Program-made: the position numbers and the translations under genes
Shown: one piece after another, positions 6,387 to 13,794 of the stretch
How the letters are laid out: every line of letters starts with the position of its first letter
How positions within the stretch are numbered: position 1 is the first letter of the stretch
Assembly: GCA_023301245.1 (NCBI GenBank)
Contig: JALZUV010000021.1
Coordinates: forward strand, 1 to 16,508
Source: Rickettsiales bacterium
GTDB lineage: Bacteria > Pseudomonadota > Alphaproteobacteria > Rickettsiales > JALZUV01
Length of the DNA: 16,508 bases
Direction of reading: 5' to 3'
Notes under the pieces: model-generated
Databases searched by the model: none
Told to the model about the DNA's origin: nothing
What the model saw: the letters and a program-made list of their open reading frames with translations, nothing else

Positions 6387-6719
6387 TTAAGCAGCTTCGT
6401 CGCGCATCATGATAGATGGGGCGCTGCTGTCCATTGCTTCCACTTTAATTTCCATGCTGCGGATAGTTTCTTCCGACAAGCGTTGTTCGGTACGGTAAGC
6501 AACAAGTGCCTCTTCCTTCGCCTCAACACCCAGCATCACAAAGTGACCCTTACGGTTTTTGTTAATTTCATAAGCGAGGTTACGTAAACCCCAGCTCTCG
6601 CGCTTAATGATTGTAGCGTCGTGCTTCTCTAGAGTAGCCACCACTGAATCGGTTAGCTTTTCTACATCTGATGGCGACAAATCTTGGCGCGCAATAAAAG
6701 TGCATTCGTAAAATGCCAT
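6387..6719 (-). CDS. rpsF: 30S ribosomal protein S6
   Basis: S6 joins the 30S platform with S18. The 110-aa product has the family pattern: MAFYECTFIARQDLS at the N-terminus, IIKRESWGLRNLAYEINKNRKGHFVML (37-63) and the conserved end of the domain at about residue 95, followed by a short tail. The AGGAGAT ribosome binding site lies 7 bases before the ATG. It is the first gene of the operon, with a promoter about 60 bases upstream. I saw no clear S6:S18 autoregulatory leader in the roughly 50-base untranslated region, which holds only a small CAC-GAGA-GTG hairpin. Confidence 0.97.
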   Translation of the reverse strand: MAFYECTFIARQDLSPSDVEKLTDSVVATLEKHDATIIKRESWGLRNLAYEINKNRKGHFVMLGVEAKEEALVAYRTEQRLSEETIRSMEIKVEAMDSSAPSIMMRDEAA

Positions 6720-6776
6720 GTTCGTATCTCCTGCTTCTTCGCAACTTTTGCCACTCTCGTGACGATAAGGAAACGC

Positions 6777-6804
6777 AACATACTCATTTAGCGTGCCAAT
6801 GCAA
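6777..6804 (-). promoter_or_regulatory. Sigma-70-type promoter of the rpsF operon
   Basis: On the minus strand a TTGCAT -35 box (6799-6804) and a TATGTT -10 box (6777-6782) are separated by 16 bases. Transcription would start near 6770, about 50 bases before the rpsF ATG. Confidence 0.5.
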
Positions 6805-6863
6805 GGGTTTTTCGTAAGAATTAGTTTAGACTACCAATGCAGCAATCTCAAGGATAGGAGCGC

Positions 6864-6879
6864 AAGGCGCGCGCGCCTT
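6864..6879. repeat. Perfect 16-bp GC-rich palindrome
   Basis: AAGGCGCGCGCGCCTT is its own reverse complement. It lies between the rpsF promoter and the fabD promoter, in the most GC-rich stretch of the 302-bp gap 6720-7021, and has no adjoining T run, so it is not an intrinsic terminator. It could be a protein binding site or part of a structured RNA. It touches the stop codon of the possible small ORF at 6879-6971. Confidence 0.5.
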
Positions 6880-6971
6880 TAGCGGCGAACCATACGCGGC
6901 ATTTGAGCGCCACTCGATTTGAAAAATGAAGCGCCAAGAAACTTCGTATGAAAAATCTTGACGCGAGCCAT
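6879..6971 (-). CDS. Possible small basic protein (30 aa)
   Basis: This is a short ATG-started frame encoding a very basic peptide (starts MARVKIFHTKF, has SFFKSSGAQ in the middle and ends PRMVRR). It fills part of the otherwise unexplained rpsF-fabD gap. Against it: no good ribosome binding site, no separate promoter visible, and its start overlaps the fabD promoter. The neighbouring +1 frame is also open for about 40 codons, which hints that the base sequence, not the peptide, may be what is constrained. It could be a chance ORF, a leader peptide or part of an RNA element. I do not recognise the peptide. Confidence 0.22.
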   Translation of the reverse strand: MARVKIFHTKFLGASFFKSSGAQMPRMVRR

Positions 6972-6987
6972 GACTAACCGCACTAAT
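6958..6987 (+). promoter_or_regulatory. Candidate sigma-70 promoter of fabD
   Basis: A TTGACG -35 box (6958-6963), preceded by C as in many alphaproteobacterial promoters, and a weaker ACTAAT -10 box (6982-6987) are separated by 18 bases. Transcription would start near 6994, about 28 bases before the fabD ATG. Confidence 0.4.
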
Positions 6988-7021
6988 TAAGCTTCAACAA
7001 AATCTAAAATAATGAGACATA

Positions 7022-7963
7022 ATGAAAACAGCATATATATTTCCGGGTCAAGGTTCACAAACTATAGGGATGGGCAAAGCGCTCGCCGATGCCTTTATTG
7101 AAGCACGCGATGTATTTGCTGAAGTCGATGATGCGTTAAACCAAAACCTAAGCAAGATGATGTTTGAAGGCGATATTGACGAACTCACCCTCACCACCAA
7201 CGCGCAACCTGCTATTATGGCCAGCTCAATGGCCGTTTGGCGCGTACTGGAAAAACAATGTGGGGCAAAAATTACCAATGCTGCTTATATAGCAGGCCAT
7301 AGTTTAGGCGAATATAGCGCCCTTTGCGCGGCCAACACCTTTAGCTTAAGCGACACGGCAAAGTTGTTACGTATCCGCGGCGATGCAATGCAACAAGCGG
7401 CACCTGCGGGTCAGGGCGGTATGGCCGCCATCATTGGTTTAGAAACTAAAAAAGTAGAACACGCCTGCGAAGAAGCGTCAGGCACAGGCGAAATTTGTGT
7501 GCTAGCTAACTATAATGCCCCAGGGCAAATTGTTATTTCGGGTCATAAAGCCGCCGTAGAGCGCGCCTGCGATTTTGCAAAAGAAGCAGGGGCAAAACGT
7601 GCGCTACCTTTAAATGTGAGCGCTCCGTTCCACTCTCCTCTTATGCAACCTGCCGCCGATAAAATGCGTGAGGCGCTCGAAACCGTCACCATGCGCGATG
7701 CTGATGTGCCAATTTTTGCCAATGTAACGGCCGATGCAGTAAAAGAAGCCAGCATCATCAAGACGCTATTAATAGAACAAGTGACGGGCAGCGTAAAATG
7801 GAGCGACTCCATTTTAGCCATGCATGATAGCGGTGTTACCCACACGTTAGAAATAGGAACGGGGAAAATTCTCTCAGGTCTCGTGAAACGCACCGCCAAA
7901 GACATTGTTACCGACAACATAGAAGGCCCCGCCGATATAGAAGGATTCGCCGCCGCCGCTTAG
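7022..7963 (+). CDS. fabD: Malonyl-CoA:ACP transacylase FabD
   Basis: FabD moves malonyl from coenzyme A to acyl carrier protein, supplying extender units for fatty acid synthesis in the cytoplasm. The 313-aa protein has all the catalytic features: FPGQGSQ (7-13), the nucleophile Ser94 in GHSLGEYSA (92-100), Arg119 in RIRG (117-120), the catalytic His204 in PFHSPLM (202-208) and the GTGKILSGL region near the C-terminus. Length is normal. It lies alone on the plus strand behind its own promoter, divergent from rpsF. The usual partners fabG, acpP and fabF do not follow; the flagellar cluster starts 118 bases downstream, and no terminator is visible between them. The ribosome binding site is weak (ATGAGACATA before the ATG). 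Confidence 0.97.
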   Translation: MKTAYIFPGQGSQTIGMGKALADAFIEARDVFAEVDDALNQNLSKMMFEGDIDELTLTTNAQPAIMASSMAVWRVLEKQCGAKITNAAYIAGHSLGEYSALCAANTFSLSDTAKLLRIRGDAMQQAAPAGQGGMAAIIGLETKKVEHACEEASGTGEICVLANYNAPGQIVISGHKAAVERACDFAKEAGAKRALPLNVSAPFHSPLMQPAADKMREALETVTMRDADVPIFANVTADAVKEASIIKTLLIEQVTGSVKWSDSILAMHDSGVTHTLEIGTGKILSGLVKRTAKDIVTDNIEGPADIEGFAAAA

Positions 7964-7975
7964 TAATAAGGAAGT

Positions 7976-7992
7976 GTGCTAGCCCTGAGCAC
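7976..7992. promoter_or_regulatory. Inverted repeat upstream of the sigma-54 promoter; possible activator site
   Basis: GTGCT-N7-AGCAC is centred about 94 bases before the expected flgI transcription start. Sigma-54 activators such as FlbD or NtrC relatives bind dyads at about this distance. There is no T run, so it is not a fabD terminator. The assignment rests only on symmetry and distance. Confidence 0.3.
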
Positions 7993-8050
7993 GCGCCGCA
8001 CCACTCTATTTGAGCCACAATAGTCGCGCAGAGGAGGGGGAACGTAATAA

Positions 8051-8067
8051 TTGGCACGATTCTCGCA
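8051..8067 (+). promoter_or_regulatory. Sigma-54 (RpoN) promoter of the flagellar operon
   Basis: TTGGCACG-ATTC-TCGCA matches the consensus TTGGCACR-N4-TTGCW with one mismatch; the invariant GG (8053-8054) and GC (8065-8066) are exactly 10 bases apart. Transcription would start near 8078, only about 4 bases before the flgI ATG at 8082. Sigma-54 control of rod, ring and hook genes is well known in alphaproteobacteria such as Caulobacter. Confidence 0.7.
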
Positions 8068-8081
8068 TAGCTAATTAGGCT

Positions 8082-9194
8082 ATGAAGAATTTATTTATAT
8101 TACTTTCGTTTTTTATCTTATGGGCTGACCTAGCGGCAGCGCAGAACTCACGTATTAAGGACATTGTCTCCTTTGAGGGTATTCGAGAGAATATGCTTGT
8201 GGGCTATGGTTTGGTCGTTGGTCTTAATGGTACAGGTGACAAATTACAAAACAGTGCCTTTACTGAACAAAGCCTCATTGCCTTCCTCGAACGCCAAGGC
8301 GTTAATACTCGTGGGCAAAACTTAAATACAAAAAATGTGGCTGCCGTAACCGTCACCGCAAAACTTCCTGCATTTTCTCGTGCCGGTTCAAAGGTTGATG
8401 TGCAGCTTAGTGCCATGGGTGATGCAAAAAGCTTGCTAGGCGGCACGTTACTGGCCACACCACTCTATGGTGCAGATGGCGCTGTTTATACGGTGGCACA
8501 AGGTTCAGTTTCCATCAATGGCTTCTCGGCTGCAGGCGCTTCGGGCACTTCTATTACTAAAGGGGTTCCAACCAATGGCGTTATTTCAGGCGGTGGTGTA
8601 GTAGAGCGTGAAATTAAATTCGCTCTAAACTCGCTCGACACCGTAAAGCTGGCGCTTCGCAACCCCGATTTAAAGACTGCACAGAACATCTCGCGAGCTG
8701 TAAATTCGCGCTTAGGCCCTGATGTTTCTGTCGTGACCGATCCGGGCACCGTACAAATTACCGTACCGGCAGAATATAATAATGCCGTGGCTTACCTATT
8801 AGCCGATATTGAACAGCTAAAAGTGAAAACCGATCAAGTCGCAAAAATCGTCATTGATGAAGCGAGCGGCACTATTGTAATGGGCGAGAATGTTCGGGTA
8901 GATACGGTGGCAATCGCACAGGGTAATCTGGTCGTGCGTATTGAAGAAACGCCACAAGTATCGCAACCTAATCCCTTCGCTCCGTTTGGTGCAACGACAG
9001 AGGTTGTCCCGCGCACTGAAATTGCAGTGGATGAAGAAGGCGCAAGCAAACTAGCCGTACTAAGCAGTGGAGCATCATTGAAGCAGCTAGTGGGCGGCCT
9101 TAACGCTCTGGGTGTTGGCCCACGCGACATGATTGCAATTTTACAAAACATCAAAGCAGCGGGCGCATTGCAAGCTGAAATAGAGACACGATAA
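8082..9194 (+). CDS. flgI: Flagellar P-ring protein FlgI
   Basis: FlgI forms the periplasmic P ring around the flagellar rod. The 370-aa precursor has a signal peptide (MKNLFILLSFFILWADLAAA, cleavage before QNS), then the family hallmarks: RIKDIVSFEGIRENMLVGYGLVVGLNGTGD (about 24-53), FTEQSL with FLERQGVN, NVAAVTVTA, GSKVDVQLSAMGDAKSL (about 103-119), GGTLLATPLYGADG, VPTNGVISGGGVVERE, and a C-terminal LVGGLNALGVGPRDMIAILQNIKAAGALQAEIE. Length is typical and the protein is complete. The signal peptide fixes the start at 8082; an in-frame stop lies just upstream. It is the first gene of the flagellar operon and is followed immediately by the rod-binding protein gene. flgH and flgA are not in the window. 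Confidence 0.97.
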   Translation: MKNLFILLSFFILWADLAAAQNSRIKDIVSFEGIRENMLVGYGLVVGLNGTGDKLQNSAFTEQSLIAFLERQGVNTRGQNLNTKNVAAVTVTAKLPAFSRAGSKVDVQLSAMGDAKSLLGGTLLATPLYGADGAVYTVAQGSVSINGFSAAGASGTSITKGVPTNGVISGGGVVEREIKFALNSLDTVKLALRNPDLKTAQNISRAVNSRLGPDVSVVTDPGTVQITVPAEYNNAVAYLLADIEQLKVKTDQVAKIVIDEASGTIVMGENVRVDTVAIAQGNLVVRIEETPQVSQPNPFAPFGATTEVVPRTEIAVDEEGASKLAVLSSGASLKQLVGGLNALGVGPRDMIAILQNIKAAGALQAEIETR

Positions 9195-9208
9195 TGGAGG
9201 ACACCCCA

Positions 9209-9583
9209 ATGATAAATATGGATAAAGGCCGCATGATGGCCGATCAGGCCAAAGCACGCCTAGACAGCGTACGAAAAGCCGCAGGCCAAGCGGGTAGCAA
9301 CCCTGCTATCGAAGAAGCGGCAAAAGAATTTGAGTCGGTTTTCTTGGCACAAATGATGGAACATATGTTCGCCGAAGTTGACTTCGACCCATCAAGCGAA
9401 GGCCCTGGCGATGATATTTATAAGAGCCTACTAATTGACGAATATAGTAAATTAATGTCGCGTTCAGGCGGCATTGGAGTGGCCGACCATGTGAAGCGCG
9501 AAATGCTTCGTATGCAAGAAACACAACAGGTAACGCAAGAGCTAGGCGTACCTGAACCGAAACTAACGGCGGAGGTAGAGTAA
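9209..9583 (+). CDS. Rod-binding protein (FlgJ N-terminal domain / CheL-like)
   Basis: This 124-aa protein corresponds to the rod-binding domain of FlgJ without the muramidase part, the usual form in alphaproteobacteria, where it is often called FlgJ or CheL and caps or chaperones rod assembly. The family signature is clear: EEAAKEFESVFLAQMMEHMF followed by a short acidic linker and DIYKSLLIDEYSKLMSRSGGIGVADHVKREML. The start at 9209 is chosen because a strong GGAGG (9196-9200) lies 8 bases before it; an in-frame ATG at 9194, overlapping the flgI stop, would add MEDTP but has that ribosome binding site inside the coding sequence. The stop overlaps the next start by one base (TAATG). Confidence 0.9.
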   Translation: MINMDKGRMMADQAKARLDSVRKAAGQAGSNPAIEEAAKEFESVFLAQMMEHMFAEVDFDPSSEGPGDDIYKSLLIDEYSKLMSRSGGIGVADHVKREMLRMQETQQVTQELGVPEPKLTAEVE

Positions 9584-10053
9584 TGAACGGTTACGAAACA
9601 AATACAGGCAATGCACCGGAAGATATCCGCCCACAAAGCATTAATATGGGCAATGTTATGGCACTTATTGCCCGCCTCGCGCAGATTTTAGCCCTTGAGG
9701 TTGACCATCTAAGTGAGATGGATGTGCAAGCCATTGACCCCATTCAGAACGAAAAAAAATGGCTAGCCAAAGCCGTTGAACTTCAGCTAAAGCGTGTACA
9801 AAAATACCCCTATCTTTTAGAGGAAATAACCGATGAAGAGCGCGAAGATTTCCGCGAATTGGTACTGGTCTTTAACGATATTAAATTGGAAAATCATCGC
9901 CGCCTATTGGCCGCAAAAGAAGTAAATGAACGGGTAGTGCAAGCCATTACCGAAGTGGTGAACGAGCATAATCGCAAACCAAGCTACGACATAAAAGGGG
10001 TGCCTGAAGAGAAACTAGATTCTGTTTCTGTCACCCTCAACGAGCAAGTATAG
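9583..10053 (+). CDS. FlgN-like flagellar chaperone (156 aa)
   Basis: This predicted all-helical, charged cytoplasmic protein sits directly before flgK and flgL, the position of FlgN, the export chaperone for the hook-filament junction proteins. The central part (about residues 22-135) has a long heptad-like helical pattern: MALIARLAQILALEVDHL, then LAKAVELQLKRVQKYPYLLEEITDEEREDF and ENHRRLLAAKEVNERVVQAITEVV, typical of FlgN-family proteins and the alphaproteobacterial FlbY-type relatives. There is no signal peptide or membrane helix. The start overlaps the previous stop (TAATG), with GGAGGT 7 bases upstream. Sequence conservation in this family is weak, so the call relies partly on gene order. 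Confidence 0.7.
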   Translation: MNGYETNTGNAPEDIRPQSINMGNVMALIARLAQILALEVDHLSEMDVQAIDPIQNEKKWLAKAVELQLKRVQKYPYLLEEITDEEREDFRELVLVFNDIKLENHRRLLAAKEVNERVVQAITEVVNEHNRKPSYDIKGVPEEKLDSVSVTLNEQV

Positions 10054-10068
10054 GGTAGGTATCAGACA

Positions 10069-12783
10069 ATGAGTCTTTCGCTCGCATTAAACACGGCACT
10101 TTCGGGGTTACACGTTAACCAACGCACCTTGTCGGTTATCTCAAATAACATCGCCAACGCGAATACCGAAGGCTATTCACGTCAGGTTGTCGATTTACAA
10201 TCGGTTAGTTATGGCGGAGACGGCGGTGGAGTTCGCATTGAAAACGTCACCCGTAAGGTCGACCAATATTTGCAAACCTCTATCTACGAACAAAGTAGTA
10301 GCGTTGGCTATAGCGACACTGTCACAGATTATTACACTGGTATTCAAAACCTACTGGGCGACCCGTCGCTTGATAATAGTGTCGATGCACATATTAACAC
10401 CTTCTTTAACGATTTATCTCAAGTTGCGGAAACACCTGAGAGTAGCTCTATTCGTGCAGCGGTGGCTCTATCTGCTACGACTGTTGCCCGCGAAATTTCA
10501 AACCTAGCGCTCGGCTTAGAAGATTTACGCCTGCAAAGTGATCAAGAAATTTCTAGTGCCGTTGACACGCTGAACCTTAAAATTGAAGAACTGTTCTTCG
10601 TTAATGAGGCAATTGCCGAAGCTTCTGCTTTTGGCTCAAACGTTAATAACCTACTCGACCAACGCGACCTACTCATTGAAGATGTGGCCGAATATATCAA
10701 TATTCGAGTCAATGAGCGCGAAAATGGTACCGTTGATATTTATGCAGGCAATGGCATCAACTTACTCGATCACGGCTATAGTCGCCTAGACTATAGCTCC
10801 ATCAGCAACCCTGACACGCTGATAAATGACGGTGAAATTCTCCCCGTTACGGTGCAAGCACTTAATGTTGATGGCAGCCCTATAGGAGGCATCACGAACC
10901 TTGTAAGCGGCGGCACGAGCAGCCAAATTGAATCACGTTTTGACGATGGTAAACTAGCAGGGTTACTCGCCGTACGCGATGATGTTATCCCCGCTATCTT
11001 ACAACAGCTTGACCAGCTTTCGTCACAATTGCGCGATCAATTCAACGCCATCCACAACCAAGGATCAGGCTATCCGCCTGCATCTGAGTTAGAGGGCACG
11101 GCACTCGTTGATGTCAACCAACGCAGCTTATGGACAGGCAGCGTGACGATTGCCGCCTTAAATGACGATGGCACCCCCGCTGCTAGCGCCTTTGGCGATG
11201 AATCGACAGGTGGCCGCCCGCTCAACCTAGAACTAGACAGCCTATATAGCGGTCATGATTTCGGTGAAGCTGACACGCAAACTCTCATTGATGAAATCAA
11301 CAATCATTTTGGAGTTCCGCAAAACCGCCTATCGGTAGGTAATTTTAACAATGTGCAACTCGCCCTAATCAGCAATGAAGTGCCAGGCGTCACTCCTATT
11401 ATTGAGTTTGATTTTGATATTGAAAATATTTCAAGCCAAGCGGGTGACTTTTGGATTGATAGCATACAGGTGCTAGATGATACTGCAGCAGATATTAGCT
11501 CTACCTCTAATACCTTACCCACCTTTGGCCTTAACCCACTCGGCACATTCTCAACCACTGCTGGCAGCAATGTTGTAAAAATTACAGCAGATGAACCGCA
11601 CGGATTATCCGTAGGCGACACCATTCGCCTTAACGACCCTAGCCTTGCCATTAACGGTATTCCGGGTGGAGAGCTTGACGGTTATTTTCAAGTTAGCAAC
11701 ATAACTGCCAATAGTTTTGAAGTAACATTAATATCGAATGCAACCAGCACAGGTCTCGTTGATGTAGCAGGCCAAACTATTAGCCCGCCTTATGATACAG
11801 TAGAAGCAGGCGAGAAAACTCGCTTACAACAACAGGGCAGCATTAGCGCTGATCTTAGCGGCAACCCAGATTCTTCTTACTACGATATTAACGTGAGCTT
11901 GCGAGTAGAGGATGAAAATGGCAATGTAAGCACCTCCACCGTAACTTATCGCGTGCTTAACCCTCAAGAAGATACGACGAATGATCGTATTTCGGCACGC
12001 ACCACCATTTCAGGCGATGGAATTATCGCTGTGCCAGCGGATAATCGCCCACTGCTGCGTGCTTATTTAGCAGATGAAGATGGTAATGAATTGCTAAGTT
12101 CGGGCGGAAATTTTGGCCAGCAAGAGGGTTTCTTAACAATTGAATCTCTACGCGATGGCATTACCTTTGCTATTGATGATAGTGGCTCACAGCACTTAGG
12201 CTTACCAAGCGACATTCCATCGCGTTTAGGTGATAATCGCGGTTTCTCGCATCATTATGGGCTCAATAACTTCTTCAGTAATAACGAACTGACAGAAACA
12301 GGCGATACCGTAAAAGGTTCGGCCATTAACTTGGCGATAGAATCACGCTTGCTTGAAAACCCTAGCCTCATTTCAACAGGGAATTTACAACTTTCCAACC
12401 AATCGGGTAATAATGGCGAGCCCGTTTACACCTTTGAGCGCTTTTCAGGCGACCAATCGGTTATTCAGCGCCTTGCAGCACTTGGCACTCAAGCCACTCA
12501 ATTTGATGCTGCGGGTGCCCTGCCAAACTCAACCCTCACCTTCAACGCTTATGCGGGGGAAATGCTCGGTTATATTTCGGCTAATTCTATTACAGCAGAG
12601 CGTGCCGCCGATAATAACTTAATTGTACTTGAAGGTTACGAAGAGCGTGCCAATGCCGTAAGCGGCGTTAACCTCGATGAGGAGCTAGCCAATACGATTA
12701 TTTACCAAAATGCTTATGCGGCTTCCGCACGAGTTATCAGCATTACTGACGAATTATTCGACACTTTAATTAATTCGTTTTAG
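10069..12783 (+). CDS. flgK: Hook-associated protein FlgK (HAP1), unusually long
   Basis: FlgK is the first hook-filament junction protein, exported by the flagellar secretion system. Both conserved ends are present: SLALNTALSGLHVNQRTLSVISNNIANANTEGYSRQVV at the N-terminus and VNLDEELANTIIYQNAYAASARVISITDELFDTLINSF at the C-terminus, which pack together as the D0/D1 coiled-coil core. The product is 904 aa against about 547 in E. coli, so the surface-exposed middle is enlarged by about 350 residues. This middle is rich in Asp, Asn, Ser, Thr and Gly with predicted beta strands, including a segment near residues 500-560 (EPHGLSVGDTIRL ... DGYFQVSNITANSFEV) that resembles beta-domains found in phage tail and adhesin-like proteins. 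A GGTAGG-type ribosome binding site precedes the start. No frameshift or internal stop is seen. flgL follows 13 bases later. Confidence 0.95.
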   Translation: MSLSLALNTALSGLHVNQRTLSVISNNIANANTEGYSRQVVDLQSVSYGGDGGGVRIENVTRKVDQYLQTSIYEQSSSVGYSDTVTDYYTGIQNLLGDPSLDNSVDAHINTFFNDLSQVAETPESSSIRAAVALSATTVAREISNLALGLEDLRLQSDQEISSAVDTLNLKIEELFFVNEAIAEASAFGSNVNNLLDQRDLLIEDVAEYINIRVNERENGTVDIYAGNGINLLDHGYSRLDYSSISNPDTLINDGEILPVTVQALNVDGSPIGGITNLVSGGTSSQIESRFDDGKLAGLLAVRDDVIPAILQQLDQLSSQLRDQFNAIHNQGSGYPPASELEGTALVDVNQRSLWTGSVTIAALNDDGTPAASAFGDESTGGRPLNLELDSLYSGHDFGEADTQTLIDEINNHFGVPQNRLSVGNFNNVQLALISNEVPGVTPIIEFDFDIENISSQAGDFWIDSIQVLDDTAADISSTSNTLPTFGLNPLGTFSTTAGSNVVKITADEPHGLSVGDTIRLNDPSLAINGIPGGELDGYFQVSNITANSFEVTLISNATSTGLVDVAGQTISPPYDTVEAGEKTRLQQQGSISADLSGNPDSSYYDINVSLRVEDENGNVSTSTVTYRVLNPQEDTTNDRISARTTISGDGIIAVPADNRPLLRAYLADEDGNELLSSGGNFGQQEGFLTIESLRDGITFAIDDSGSQHLGLPSDIPSRLGDNRGFSHHYGLNNFFSNNELTETGDTVKGSAINLAIESRLLENPSLISTGNLQLSNQSGNNGEPVYTFERFSGDQSVIQRLAALGTQATQFDAAGALPNSTLTFNAYAGEMLGYISANSITAERAADNNLIVLEGYEERANAVSGVNLDEELANTIIYQNAYAASARVISITDELFDTLINSF

Positions 12784-12796
12784 AGGAGATTAGATT

Positions 12797-13696
12797 ATGA
12801 CAATTCAACGTGTTACCACACAAGCACTGCACCAAACTACTTTAGGTGACGTTACACGCGTACAAAGTAATATTGCCAATTTGCAGAATCAAATTTCTAG
12901 CGGTAGAAAGACAGATAACTTCCAAGGGCTCGGCAACCAAGTTGAACATTTTGTACAGCTTGAATCCAGAATATCTAAGTCAGAAACTTATATAGAAAAT
13001 AATGCCATTGTGCTTTCTCGTGTCAATACAACGCGGGTCGTAGTAGATGATATTATTGACCTTGTTGATGATATAGAAAACTTTATTGTTTCAAGCCGCA
13101 ATGTTGGTGCGAATGAATCACTGGATTTCAATAATCAAATAAGCAGCATGCGCGACCGATTAGACGAAATGCTAAATACAAATTTTGATGGGCGCTATCT
13201 ATTTGGTGGCACTCGCACCAATGCGCCGCCAATAAGCGATAATCCAGTACCGCTAACCCCTGGTGTGCCAGATGCAAATTACTATGAAGGCAGTAGCGAA
13301 GATGTCGTTGCCCGTGTCGATGATAATATTGAAATTAATTATGGTGTGCGCGCCGATGCCGAAGGCTTCCAAAAAGTATATGCTGCAATTTCACTAGCCA
13401 TTGAAAGCGAAGGTGGCTCGGACCCAGAACGAGCAAATGCACTCGATTTAATTCAAGATGGCTTACAAGATATTATTGCCGAACAAACCACCGTCAATTC
13501 TAATATTGTGGCGATTGAAAATATCACCGCTCGCCATAACGACCTCCAAACCTATTGGGCTGGCGTAAGCGGGTCGCTCATCAACACAGATATTGTCGAG
13601 GCTTCTACACAATTAGCCGTCGATCAAACCGTTCTACAAGCTGCCTTTCAATCTTTTGCAAGCCTCAACAGGCTCCGGCTGATTGACTTCTTGTAG
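12797..13696 (+). CDS. flgL: Hook-associated protein FlgL (HAP3)
   Basis: FlgL is the second junction protein, lying between FlgK and the flagellin filament. The 299-aa protein starts with a flagellin-like N-terminus (QRVTTQALHQTTLGDVTRVQSNIANLQNQISSGRKTDNFQGLG), has the FDGRYLFGGTRTNAPPI motif typical of FlgL (about 131-145), and ends with a flagellin-like C-terminal helix (DIVEASTQLAVDQTVLQAAFQSFASLNRLRLIDFL). Length is in the normal range of about 300. The AGGAG ribosome binding site lies 9 bases before the ATG. It is the last gene of the sigma-54 flagellar unit; no terminator is visible behind it and a new promoter follows. Confidence 0.95.
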   Translation: MTIQRVTTQALHQTTLGDVTRVQSNIANLQNQISSGRKTDNFQGLGNQVEHFVQLESRISKSETYIENNAIVLSRVNTTRVVVDDIIDLVDDIENFIVSSRNVGANESLDFNNQISSMRDRLDEMLNTNFDGRYLFGGTRTNAPPISDNPVPLTPGVPDANYYEGSSEDVVARVDDNIEINYGVRADAEGFQKVYAAISLAIESEGGSDPERANALDLIQDGLQDIIAEQTTVNSNIVAIENITARHNDLQTYWAGVSGSLINTDIVEASTQLAVDQTVLQAAFQSFASLNRLRLIDFL

Positions 13697-13707
13697 AAAA
13701 CTTCGTT

Positions 13708-13735
13708 TTGGCGTGATAGGTAATCGTGCTATAGT
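13708..13735 (+). promoter_or_regulatory. Sigma-70-type promoter of fliW-fliB
   Basis: A TTGGCG -35 box (13708-13713) and a TATAGT -10 box (13730-13735) are separated by 16 bases. Transcription would start near 13742, about 50 bases before fliW. The GG-N10-GC spacing required for sigma-54 is not met here. Confidence 0.5.
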
Positions 13736-13794
13736 AATCAAAGATCTGGCCAGCAGGTAGCAGGCAGTTCTTTCGACAATTAAGGAACATGGAG

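Noticed and set aside
6720..6770. S6:S18-type autoregulatory leader before rpsF
   Set aside because: Only a small CAC-GAGA-GTG hairpin is present; I could not identify the rRNA-mimicking bulge expected of that leader.
6720..7021. tRNA or other known RNA gene in the largest intergenic gap
   Set aside because: No cloverleaf, T-loop GTTCGA-type sequence or CCA end could be found on either strand.
7543..7920. 125-codon minus-strand open frame inside fabD
   Set aside because: It is a shadow of fabD, whose catalytic motifs are all intact in the plus frame.
8030..8041. Strong purine stretch GAGGAGGGGG, resembling a ribosome binding site
   Set aside because: No start codon with a usable frame follows at the right distance; a TTG at 8051 opens only a 7-codon frame, and flgI has an in-frame stop just upstream of its ATG.
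13708..13730. Second sigma-54 promoter before fliW (TTGGCGTG...)
   Set aside because: The GG-N10-GC spacing is not met; the sequence fits a sigma-70 -35/-10 pair better.
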